From: an uncultured Bacteroidales bacterium
Lineage (GTDB): Bacteria > Bacteroidota > Bacteroidia > Bacteroidales > Muribaculaceae
Reading direction: 5' to 3'
Length of the DNA stretch: 42,984 nt
NCBI GenBank assembly: GCA_902796035.1
Contig: CADBNR010000030.1
Location: 1-42,984 of the forward strand
Positions 36,621 through 42,984 of the stretch are shown in pieces; the stretch's first letter is position 1, and every line of letters starts with the position of its first letter. The notes under the pieces were generated by a model, which saw nothing but the letters and a program-made list of their open reading frames with translations, was not told the DNA's origin and did no database searches. The position numbers were made by a program, and so were the translations under genes.

Positions 36621-37747
36621 TCGGCACCTCCTTTCCTGTAACATATACCGGCATTGGAGCCTCCGAAGCCCGACAGCAGCTTTATGAAAGCCTTCTTGTC
36701 CGTGGCGCGTGGCGCATCCGTCACATTCAGTTGGCGTGACGTGCCCTGCTCGGAAAATCCGCGTGTCGGAATTATGGCGCCGTGGTCCACGGCGTGCATC
36801 GACATGATAGTCTCGATCACTCCGGCGGCACCGAGCGTATGGCCGAAGTAGCCTTTCAGACCGTTTACAGGAACCTGCGCGAGTCCGGCACGGTCCACGG
36901 CTATGGATTCCATCTCGTCGTTATAGTTTGTGGCGGTGCCGTGCAGGTTGACGAACGCCAGTTCCGTGGCATCCACGTGCTTCAGCAGGTCGCGGAGCAC
37001 ACGATATGACCCTTCGCCGGTGCGCGACGGGCCGGAGATGTGGTTGGCGTCGTTATGATTCGAAGAAGCAACATAGACCCAGTCGGACTCACCGACATGG
37101 TCGGTGGTTTCGAGTATTATGGCTCCGAAAGCCTCTCCTAAATTCAATCCCGTGCGGTTGGCATCGAATGGCTTGCAAACATCCGTGCTAAGAGCCTTGA
37201 ATGACTGGAAGCCGGAGACAATGAACCGCGACAGCAGGTCACCGCCTACCACCACGGCACGTCGATACTGACCGGAACGTATCATGCGTGTCGCCATCAG
37301 CTGGGCGCATACGCCCGACACGCAGGCGTTTGATACGGTGACGGGTGTGTTCCGGTTGCCGAAATGTCCGGCAATCTTTCGGGCCGACCAGTCAAGATAC
37401 GCGCGCGGGTCATCGGGATTGGTTTCTAACAGGTCAACGTTCCCCTTGGTGGAGGAAAGAATGAATATCGTGTCGGAATCCGACAGATCGGCATTGCCGA
37501 CGGCCTCCTTTATACAGTAAATACACAGAGCCTCGAACAGAGTAAGCCCGTCGCGGCCCGGCATATCTTTAAGTTTTCTGTTCCAATAGTCGCGCGGCAG
37601 CAATGAGCCGACGAATGTCTCGGGCAGTCCGAACACGCCGGGACGCGGTTTCAGCTCGCTGCGTCCCTGACACAATGCCTCATAATTGCATTCGGACCCT
37701 TCGCCCAGCGGAGTGACCATGTATGTGCCTCTTGCGACTATGTTCAT
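36617..37747 (-). CDS. Beta-ketoacyl-ACP synthase, second catalytically complete copy
   Basis: A 376-residue condensing enzyme from the ATG at 37747 (ATGA overlap with the thioesterase stop). Catalytic residues are present: Cys142 in VTVSNACVSGVCA, His269 in NLHGTATNYNDEM, Lys298 in LKGYFGHT and His303. The sequence differs much from the ketosynthase at 34594 (NACVSG instead of TACSS), as in aryl-polyene clusters where two ketosynthases divide initiation and elongation. It is followed by the Cys-less half-ketosynthase, so the operon has two parallel ketosynthase-plus-partner pairs. Confidence 0.92.
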   Translation of the reverse strand: MNIVARGTYMVTPLGEGSECNYEALCQGRSELKPRPGVFGLPETFVGSLLPRDYWNRKLKDMPGRDGLTLFEALCIYCIKEAVGNADLSDSDTIFILSSTKGNVDLLETNPDDPRAYLDWSARKIAGHFGNRNTPVTVSNACVSGVCAQLMATRMIRSGQYRRAVVVGGDLLSRFIVSGFQSFKALSTDVCKPFDANRTGLNLGEAFGAIILETTDHVGESDWVYVASSNHNDANHISGPSRTGEGSYRVLRDLLKHVDATELAFVNLHGTATNYNDEMESIAVDRAGLAQVPVNGLKGYFGHTLGAAGVIETIMSMHAVDHGAIIPTRGFSEQGTSRQLNVTDAPRATDKKAFIKLLSGFGGSNAGICYRKGGAE

Positions 37748-38163
37748 AGCACTTCCCATTTCTTTTGCCAATTACGGTAGAATTCCGGCGATTCCCACAC
37801 CAGCTCGTAGTTGCGGTCCATGAACACCTGCACCGAACGGCCTGTGGCGCACACGGTACCGGTGTCGCGGTCGCGTATCTCGTAGTCGAACACTATCTTG
37901 GCCGACTCGGTGGGGCGGTAGGTGATGATGATTTCAGGATGCGACTCATAGCGCAGCGGCGACTTGAACTTGAAGTCCATCTCCACTAACGGCGCGTAAT
38001 AACCGTTGCCGAAAATGGTCATGTATTCCAGACCGTACTTCGCGCCGAACGCCTCGCGCGCATCCTCGAAATAGAGCATGTACGATCCATGCCACACTAT
38101 GTTCATCGAATCCACTTCGCTGAAGCGGATCTCGAACGGATGTACGGCGGTCAGTGTCTTCAT
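37744..38163 (-). CDS. Acyl-CoA/ACP thioesterase (4HBT hotdog family)
   Basis: A 139-residue hotdog thioesterase from the ATG at 38163 (ATGA overlap with the dehydratase stop). The N-terminal strand FEIRFSEVDSMNIVWHGSY has the catalytic-type Asp of the 4-hydroxybenzoyl-CoA thioesterase family and the WHGSY turn, followed by the helix YFEDAREAFG. It would hydrolyse or proofread acyl carriers, or release the aryl starter. It overlaps its neighbours on both sides by 4 nt. Type is sure; its acyl substrate is not. Confidence 0.88.
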   Translation of the reverse strand: MKTLTAVHPFEIRFSEVDSMNIVWHGSYMLYFEDAREAFGAKYGLEYMTIFGNGYYAPLVEMDFKFKSPLRYESHPEIIITYRPTESAKIVFDYEIRDRDTGTVCATGRSVQVFMDRNYELVWESPEFYRNWQKKWEVL

Positions 38164-38618
38164 GCTTTCCCGGTATTTGCAGCCTGTGACTCGATGTCGC
38201 TCAGTGCTATTTTCATGGTGGCTTCCGCTATTGTCTCGTCGCCGCATACGGTCCGGCCTTCCACCATCAGCATCCCCATGATTTCCTCTACGGTATTTAT
38301 CGAGGTGCGTATGGTCTCGCCCACTCTGGGGAGCCGGTGTATCCTGAAGCCACGCACCGCGCCGATGAAGCCGAGCTGTATGCCCTGTTTCAGCACATAC
38401 TTGTTGTAATAGCCGATGCGCGCGGCGCAGGTCTGCGCCATGTTCTCGATCAGCCCGGGCGCGGTGAAACGACCCTGCTCGGTGAAGATATTTTGGTCCG
38501 AAACTTCCGTTTCGGTCACGGTAAGAGAGGGGTCGTAGTGCAGCAGACGGCCTACCATTACGAATGGCGGCTGCTGCGGCAGAAGCTCGTGAATGTCGAT
38601 GCTTGCGAAATCAGTCAT
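38160..38618 (-). CDS. Hotdog dehydratase (FabZ/ApeI-like)
   Basis: A 152-residue hotdog protein from the ATG at 38618. The N-terminal LLPQQPPFVMVGRLLHYD is the typical start of the ApeI/FabZ-like dehydratases in aryl-polyene clusters (the usual FabZ form is LPHRPPFLLVDRV). The central-helix region reads RFTAPGLIENMAQTCAARIGYY, with a Glu in the helix. It would act with the second dehydratase at 31992 to create the conjugated double bonds. The start overlaps the acyltransferase gene by 8 nt. Confidence 0.87.
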   Translation of the reverse strand: MTDFASIDIHELLPQQPPFVMVGRLLHYDPSLTVTETEVSDQNIFTEQGRFTAPGLIENMAQTCAARIGYYNKYVLKQGIQLGFIGAVRGFRIHRLPRVGETIRTSINTVEEIMGMLMVEGRTVCGDETIAEATMKIALSDIESQAANTGKA

Positions 38619-39507
38619 CGGTCCAGAGATTGAAGTAATTGTACCATTGTTCGGGGTATTGGCGCACGGTCTCCTCCAGCAATCCGGCATATTCGCGCAC
38701 CAGAGCCTCGGCGCGTTTGCGGGGAGGCATTTCAATCGGTGCCGTCAATTCGCGCACGGTGATGCGGTATTTCTTCTTGCCGGCTTTCATAACGGCCACG
38801 AACAGCATGGGCGTCTGTTTGGCGGCCGCCAATAGGAACGGTCCCTGCGGAATCCGGGCATCGGCACCGAACAGGGGCACTTTGTACGCCTTGGCCGAGC
38901 CGAATACGCGGTCGGCAGGCATGGAGACTATCTCGCCGTTGTCTATGGCCTCGTTCAGGGCGAAGATGTGACTCATGTCCCGGCGCATCGGCACCATTCG
39001 GATGTTGCCTCGCCCGAACAGCTTCGAACGATTGGCCATCACCGTATCCTTCTCGCCGGCGAACACCAGCGCGTTGATGCGTTTCAGCTCAGACACGAGC
39101 GAATAACCGGCCAGCTCGTAGTTGCCTATATGCGAGCTTAACTGCACGAATGCGCCGGGCTGACGCTGCAGGCGGTCGAAATGCTCGAAACCGTCAATCT
39201 CGATGTCGAACTTGTGTCCGGCATACATATAGAACCGGTCGATCACCACCTCGGAGAAGGCACAGAAATTGCGCCACACCATACAGGCCGATTTGCGGCG
39301 GTTCAGTCCCAGGCGCCGGCGTGCGAAACTGTATGCCGTGCGCCGTCCGTTGCCGTTGATCAGCAGTGTGGGCGGCAGTACGAAGATGCGTGTGAAGACA
39401 TAAAAGAACCGTACATCGATCACCCGCATTATGCGCACGAGCCATCGATGCATCCATCCGTTGCCGTATGTGGTTCCGGACCAGTCGTTATGTGTCAGTT
39501 CCGCCAA
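38611..39507 (-). CDS. LpxL/HtrB-type lysophospholipid acyltransferase
   Basis: A 298-residue membrane-associated acyltransferase. The start is a TTG at 39507, 6 nt after the acyl carrier protein gene. It is preferred over the ATG 18 codons later because the included WSGTTYGNGWMHRW fits the conserved N-terminus of aryl-polyene acyltransferases. The catalytic HX4E motif is SSHIGNYEL, followed by MVPMRRD and the family pattern PADRVFG and GPFLLAAAKQTP. It would transfer an acyl chain, perhaps the polyene itself, onto a lipid or sugar. The presence of a second, LPLAT-type acyltransferase in the operon suggests two acylations. Confidence 0.87.
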   Translation of the reverse strand: MAELTHNDWSGTTYGNGWMHRWLVRIMRVIDVRFFYVFTRIFVLPPTLLINGNGRRTAYSFARRRLGLNRRKSACMVWRNFCAFSEVVIDRFYMYAGHKFDIEIDGFEHFDRLQRQPGAFVQLSSHIGNYELAGYSLVSELKRINALVFAGEKDTVMANRSKLFGRGNIRMVPMRRDMSHIFALNEAIDNGEIVSMPADRVFGSAKAYKVPLFGADARIPQGPFLLAAAKQTPMLFVAVMKAGKKKYRITVRELTAPIEMPPRKRAEALVREYAGLLEETVRQYPEQWYNYFNLWTDD

Positions 39508-39513
39508 CTATCC

Positions 39514-39759
39514 CTATCTGCCTACCTTAGTGGCGATGTATTTGTAGAAATCGTCCAGGGTCTTGACGTTGGCCATCTCCTCGGGCTTGATCTTGAAGCC
39601 GAAGTTCTTCTCCACAATCACCACAATGTCCACGAAATCGAGCGAGTCGATGCCAAGGTCCTCCTTGAGGCTGGCCTCGGGCTTGATCGCGTCTTCGTCT
39701 ATCTCCAGGTCGTCGATTAAGAATTTGTTTACTTTCAGTTCGATATCTGTCTGATTCAT
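39514..39759 (-). CDS. Acyl carrier protein (second of two)
   Basis: An 81-residue acyl carrier protein with the phosphopantetheine motif DLGIDSLDFVDIV (Ser near residue 37), an acidic first helix and a typical fourth helix. It lies 84 nt after the methyltransferase gene and 6 nt before the acyltransferase. That 84-nt gap is the longest between genes in the operon, so a second start of transcription there is possible, though I see no consensus promoter. Confidence 0.93.
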   Translation of the reverse strand: MNQTDIELKVNKFLIDDLEIDEDAIKPEASLKEDLGIDSLDFVDIVVIVEKNFGFKIKPEEMANVKTLDDFYKYIATKVGR

Positions 39760-39843
39760 CTTGCTAATAACGTTTGTCGGGAGTCGTATGGCGTCCCGTA
39801 TAAATTCAGTTATGAATGCGCACCGACTGTGTGTGCGGATGAG

Positions 39844-40941
39844 CTATGCGAGTGAGCACACCAGAATGGAGTGCCCCTGGCCGAGGTTGTCGTGTACGGT
39901 GTCGACCTTGAGGCCGGCTTCGCGCACGAGTCGGTACAGGTCCTCGGAATGGAACATCTTGCTGTTGCCGTTGGCGAGGGCCGTGAAGTATAGGCTGGTC
40001 AGCGTCAGGCAGAGGGCGGCGGGCTCGAAGCGCTGGCGGTCCCACAGCGTCTCCATTATGTACAGGCGCGAGTCCGCGTCCATCACCTTGGCGGCGCGGC
40101 GCAGGATGCTGACCACCTGCTCCTCGCTGAAGCAGTCCAGGAACTGGCTCATCCACACGGCGTCGAAACGGCGCCCCGCAGGCATTTCCTGTGATTCGTC
40201 CAACAGGTTGACGCCTATGCCGTCTATGCGGTCGGCTCCGGGATGGCCGTCCACGTTGCGGCGCATCATGCCTATCTGCTGCGGCAGGTCGAGGATGGTG
40301 ACCTGTACTTCCGGGTCGTGCGCCACGCATTGCAGGGCCCAGCGGCCGGTGTTGCCTCCCACATCCAGCAGCGTGCGCGGCCGGTCGGCGAACACGATGT
40401 CAAGAGCCTCCGGAAACGAGCTGTCGCTGTAGAAATGGTCGAAACCGAACCAACTATTCTGTACCTCCTTAGGTAACGAAGAAAGACCCTCGTATATTGT
40501 GGGCCAGTCGCCTAAGGTCGGGAGGCCGGCGGGCCTGCCCTCCTTCAGGGCTTCGTCCAGATGGAACCATCCGCGATAGTTCACGTCGTGGTTGAAATCG
40601 ATGTTGGCGCGCGTGGCGGCGTCATTTATCAGGAACCAACCGGTCTTGGAGAGGGTGAAACGGTCGGTTTCGGGGTTTACCAATACGATGCCGATACACA
40701 GGGCAGCCTCAAGCAGACACTTGGAGGCATATTCCGAAATATCGGCGCGGGCGGCCACCTCGGGGATGGTCAGTCCGTGGTCGCTGTCGCGGAGCATGTC
40801 GAGGATGCCCCACTTCAGCATGATGCGCGCGGTCTGGAACACTACGGGTGCGAATGCTATCATCTCCGCCTCGCGCTGCGCTTCGCGCGCGCTGAGACGT
40901 TCCTTGCAATACCGCTGCTTTAAACTGTCAGAAAGATGCAT
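39844..40941 (-). CDS. SAM-dependent O-methyltransferase-like protein
   Basis: A 365-residue class I methyltransferase with the layout of plant-type and polyketide O-methyltransferases: an N-terminal winged-helix dimerisation domain (about 20-105, WGILDMLRDSDHGLTIPEVA) and a Rossmann domain whose motif I is LLDVGGNTGRWAL. It would methylate the aryl head group, a common decoration of aryl polyenes. No promoter of the consensus type is visible directly upstream (40942-41080), so transcription may come from further right. It is the first gene of the cluster on the minus strand. Confidence 0.85.
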   Translation of the reverse strand: MHLSDSLKQRYCKERLSAREAQREAEMIAFAPVVFQTARIMLKWGILDMLRDSDHGLTIPEVAARADISEYASKCLLEAALCIGIVLVNPETDRFTLSKTGWFLINDAATRANIDFNHDVNYRGWFHLDEALKEGRPAGLPTLGDWPTIYEGLSSLPKEVQNSWFGFDHFYSDSSFPEALDIVFADRPRTLLDVGGNTGRWALQCVAHDPEVQVTILDLPQQIGMMRRNVDGHPGADRIDGIGVNLLDESQEMPAGRRFDAVWMSQFLDCFSEEQVVSILRRAAKVMDADSRLYIMETLWDRQRFEPAALCLTLTSLYFTALANGNSKMFHSEDLYRLVREAGLKVDTVHDNLGQGHSILVCSLA

Positions 40942-41080
40942 ATTATTAATTTATTAGTTATGCCGGCACACTCACGTCTGCCGGCACATTGCCTTATAAG
41001 TTTTAGGTCAGAGCGACGAGTGATGAGGTGATTGGGATTGTAGATACTTTGTCACTCATCACTATGACTTAGCACTTTGA
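40942..41080 (-). other. Intergenic region with hairpins between the secreted-protein gene and the polyene operon
   Basis: Two copies of the self-complementary TGCCGGCA (40961-40968 and 40979-40986) can pair with each other, and AGTGATGAG (41019-41027) pairs with CTCATCACT (41055-41063). The latter lies just after the stop of the secreted-protein gene and may end its transcript. I see no promoter of the Bacteroidetes consensus. Confidence 0.45.
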
Positions 41081-41614
41081 TTATTTTCCTTTCTTGATTT
41101 TCTTAGCCAGGTTCTTGGCCAGGCCTTCGAAAGTCTCCTCGATTGCGATGTCGAAGGTAAAGCCTGAACTCTCGTGCTGGAAGCTCAGCTTGGCCACTTC
41201 CTTGCCGGCATTGTCGCTGATGGTTACAGTGCCTTCAAGCTCGATGGCGTGGCCGCCCTTGAACGACATCACGTTTACGTGATAGTCCAGATCCTCAACG
41301 TCTACCACCATTTTGTAGGCTGCGTTCTGATCGGTATCGGTAAGGCGGAAGCTCTTGCTGTTCTCGTTGAACTCGCGAACGAATTCGCTGGTCCAGTCGT
41401 CCATGTTGTTATCGATGGCGGCGAAACGAGCGTCCTTGCGCACGGGTTTCTTCTTGTCGTAGGTGGTGTTGGTCATGTCGAGCTTAACAAATGCCGCATC
41501 CGTCGAGTTCTTGAGCGATGCGATGCTTCCGCTTACTACTTCAAGCTTGTCGCCTGCCATGGCTGCCAGGCCGCCCAGGACCAGTGTCAGCATCACGAGC
41601 ATTAATTTTTTCAT
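41081..41614 (-). CDS. Small secreted protein of unknown function
   Basis: A 177-residue protein with a clear signal peptide (MKKLMLVMLTLVLGGLAAMA), so it is exported to the periplasm or anchored outside. The mature part starts with GDKLEVVSGSIASLKNS, continues with beta strands (AFVKLDMTNTTYDKK; YKMVVDVEDLDYHVNVMSF; HAIELEGTVTISDN) and ends in a lysine-rich amphipathic helix. I do not recognise a family. It has its own promoter-like sequence and is 139 nt upstream of the polyene operon on the same strand. Being in the operon is possible but not shown. Confidence 0.8.
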   Translation of the reverse strand: MKKLMLVMLTLVLGGLAAMAGDKLEVVSGSIASLKNSTDAAFVKLDMTNTTYDKKKPVRKDARFAAIDNNMDDWTSEFVREFNENSKSFRLTDTDQNAAYKMVVDVEDLDYHVNVMSFKGGHAIELEGTVTISDNAGKEVAKLSFQHESSGFTFDIAIEETFEGLAKNLAKKIKKGK

Positions 41615-41693
41615 GTCTGAAAAGGCTTTGTTGGTTATTAATAGTGTGCTTTATGTTGTTATAAAGGAACACTCTATCATTGTCTTCTGAGTG

Positions 41694-41724
41694 CAAAGTT
41701 AGCAAAATAATGCAATACTAAAAA
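41694..41724 (-). promoter_or_regulatory. Probable promoter of the small secreted protein gene
   Basis: On the minus strand TAACTTTG (41694-41701) matches the -7 consensus. The -33 position holds TTTT rather than TTTG, at a 19-20-nt spacing. The start of transcription would leave a 5' leader of about 75 nt before the ATG at 41614. Confidence 0.6.
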
Positions 41725-41915
41725 ATTTTAACACTTTTAGCGTGTGTCAAAACGGCAAAAAATGTCCGAAATTAGTATTATAAAGTGCGCTATTCTGTTC
41801 CAAGACGCCCAAAATCGGGGATGAAACGACAACAGTCCTAATAAATGACAGCCTCGTATCAGTTATAGGTCATACGCCCAACATATTAGGTTTTATTATT
41901 GTTGAACAGGCGTTA
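41725..41915. other. Intergenic stretch between two minus-strand genes
   Basis: AT-rich, with no open frame of note and no clear hairpin. I see no gene or known signal in it. The promoter-like sequence at 41694-41724 lies at its left edge. Confidence 0.4.
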
Positions 41916-42836
41916 TTATAAAGAAAGAGCGCTGACTTCGTCATGGGAAAGACCGAGCAAGTCAGCTATCGCGTCCAACGACAGACCCTTGTTTCGCATG
42001 GTGCCAATAATGGATGAATAAGCATCCTTGCGTCCTTCTTTACGACCTTCCTTGCGTCCTTCCTTGCGTCCTTCCCTACGTCCTTCCCTACGTCCTTCAT
42101 TCCGTCCTTCCTCAAGAGCTTCCTCGCGCACAATTTCTCCCCATTGCCTCACACCTTCGCGGTCGTCCAATATCTTCTGGCGCGACTGACTGTAAGCCAC
42201 GACTTCTTCGTTGGCCAGATGACTCATGTCGGCTGCCTCGAACAGCTCGTCAAATTCCGGATATCCCTTCGGCTTGCTTTCCATATTCTCTATGTTTTTA
42301 AATAAAAACAACCATCTTTCCACATCTGTTTCACACTCCTCGAACGTTTTCCTGTCCATCATCGTCAGGTCAAGAAAATAGTTGTTGAGCCTATATGAAA
42401 ATCTCTCCCTACAGGTAAAGTCATATAGACCGACCTCTCTGAACGGCACCGGCTTGTGACCGCATAGATGAAAATCCATGATGAACACTCCGTATACATC
42501 GCTGAGATTGTATGCCTTGTCACCTCTTTTGACTTGATGCATCAGGGCCGAACAGCAATATGTCAACGCGCGGTCGCTGAACGTCGGCTGGATGCTACGC
42601 TGCATCTCCACGATAATATGATGCCCGTGCTGGGTGACGCAATATATGTCGAATACGACTCTTTTGTCTTCGGATGTCTCAGGAATCGTTTCCTTGTCCT
42701 GGAAAGAGACATCTACAATCTTATCTTCCGGATTCAGTATGTGATTCAGAAACCGGATCAAGACATTTTTATGTTTCTCGCTTCCGAATGTCCGCTTGAA
42801 CGCATAGTCGGACATCAGGTTCATATAGCGTGCCAT
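41916..42836 (-). CDS. Rpn-family PD-(D/E)XK nuclease/transposase-like protein with EGRK repeats
   Basis: A 306-residue protein of the Rpn/PDDEXK-transposase family, thought to be recombination-promoting nucleases with a possible phage-defence role. The nuclease core shows VVFDIYCVT (D63) and HHIIVEMQRS (E77, Q79, the ExQ variant common in this family), with the family start YMNLMSDYAFKRTFGSE. Residues about 242-270 are a run of EGRR/EGRK tetrapeptides encoded by a 12-bp tandem repeat, ending in KDAYSSIIG and a short C-terminal helix-turn-helix-like end. Such repeats are known to vary in copy number between strains. It has its own consensus promoter. Confidence 0.88.
   Translation of the reverse strand: MARYMNLMSDYAFKRTFGSEKHKNVLIRFLNHILNPEDKIVDVSFQDKETIPETSEDKRVVFDIYCVTQHGHHIIVEMQRSIQPTFSDRALTYCCSALMHQVKRGDKAYNLSDVYGVFIMDFHLCGHKPVPFREVGLYDFTCRERFSYRLNNYFLDLTMMDRKTFEECETDVERWLFLFKNIENMESKPKGYPEFDELFEAADMSHLANEEVVAYSQSRQKILDDREGVRQWGEIVREEALEEGRNEGRREGRREGRKEGRKEGRKEGRKDAYSSIIGTMRNKGLSLDAIADLLGLSHDEVSALSL
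42026..42109 (-). repeat. Seven-copy 12-bp tandem repeat inside the Rpn gene
   Basis: Seven units of 12 bp related to CCTTGCGTCCTT (variants CCCTACGTCCTT, CTTTACGACCTT, CATTCCGTCCTT) follow without gaps. Each unit codes for one EGRR/EGRK-like tetrapeptide, so changes in copy number keep the frame. Confidence 0.9.
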
Positions 42837-42867
42837 AAGACAATTCTGCTACTATGTTCTATCGCAA

Positions 42868-42899
42868 CAAATTTATATATAATTTATTGCAATTGCAAA
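42868..42899 (-). promoter_or_regulatory. Promoter of the Rpn-family gene
   Basis: On the minus strand TTTG (42896-42899), 20 nt, then TAAATTTG (42868-42875): a full consensus match. The start of transcription would be about 25-30 nt upstream of the ATG at 42836. Confidence 0.75.
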
Positions 42900-42984
42900 T
42901 TAAGAGCTTGTTTAATAATAAATGTTAATGATAGGGCGGTCATTCGTCAGGCAGATTCCCTCTTGCGTTGAGGGAGTTATGGGG

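Noticed and set aside
42026-42109. Possible CRISPR array at the repeated 12-mers
   Set aside because: Units are contiguous, 12 bp, in frame within a coding region, and without spacers.

Overview
The window reads as a chromosomal segment of a Bacteroidales bacterium, most likely a Muribaculaceae-type gut commensal. Evidence: the nusB-yajC-ybbR-coaE-DUF5606 gene order with an unusually long NusB; a TonB-dependent receptor with a carboxypeptidase-regulatory-like N-terminus; promoters of the Bacteroidetes type (TTTG-N20-TAnnTTTG) at several places; and an aryl-polyene-like biosynthetic operon of the kind known from Bacteroidetes. The family assignment is inference, as no rRNA is present. I saw no tRNA, rRNA or CRISPR array.

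Layout. (1) 214-10705, minus strand: a five-gene anti-phage or restriction operon with every junction overlapping or nearly so. Transcription order is a SNF2-type helicase with a possible phospholipase-D-like N-terminus, a DUF4391 protein, an AT-rich 564-residue protein I do not recognise but which carries a PD-(D/E)XK-like signature, a type III Mod methyltransferase, and a type III Res helicase-nuclease. (2) 10706-11380: about 680 bp without a convincing gene. It holds a strong promoter match, a hairpin-rich element that may be a repeat or structured RNA, three copies of a 12-mer, and the terminator of the next operon. (3) 11384-15274, minus: the housekeeping operon nusB, yajC, ybbR-like, coaE, DUF5606. 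(4) 15492-21914, plus: a TonB-dependent receptor with a partner lipoprotein, a terminator, then htpG. (5) 22004-40941, minus: about 20 genes almost without gaps that form an aryl-polyene/flexirubin-like fatty-acid-type cluster. (6) 41081-42836, minus: a small secreted protein and an Rpn-family nuclease with an in-frame tandem repeat.

How the genes work together. In the large operon, two ketosynthases with intact catalytic residues, two Cys-less ketosynthase-like proteins, two acyl carrier proteins, two dehydratase-like hotdog proteins and a thioesterase would build a polyene chain. A PaaK-like ligase may activate the starter, and a methyltransferase and a CrtI-like oxidoreductase may tailor it. 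Two acyltransferases, one fused to a glycosyltransferase, would attach it to a lipid or glycan, and a LolA-like carrier, an SMR/EamA-like protein and an MMPL exporter would move it to the outer membrane. A ketoreductase, an aromatic ammonia lyase and a phosphopantetheinyl transferase are expected for this chemistry but absent from the window.

The most unusual signals are the unrecognised nuclease-like gene embedded between overlapping genes of the defence operon, and a related C-terminal Rossmann-like domain on two otherwise unrelated proteins of the polyene operon (exporter and glycosyltransferase-acyltransferase).
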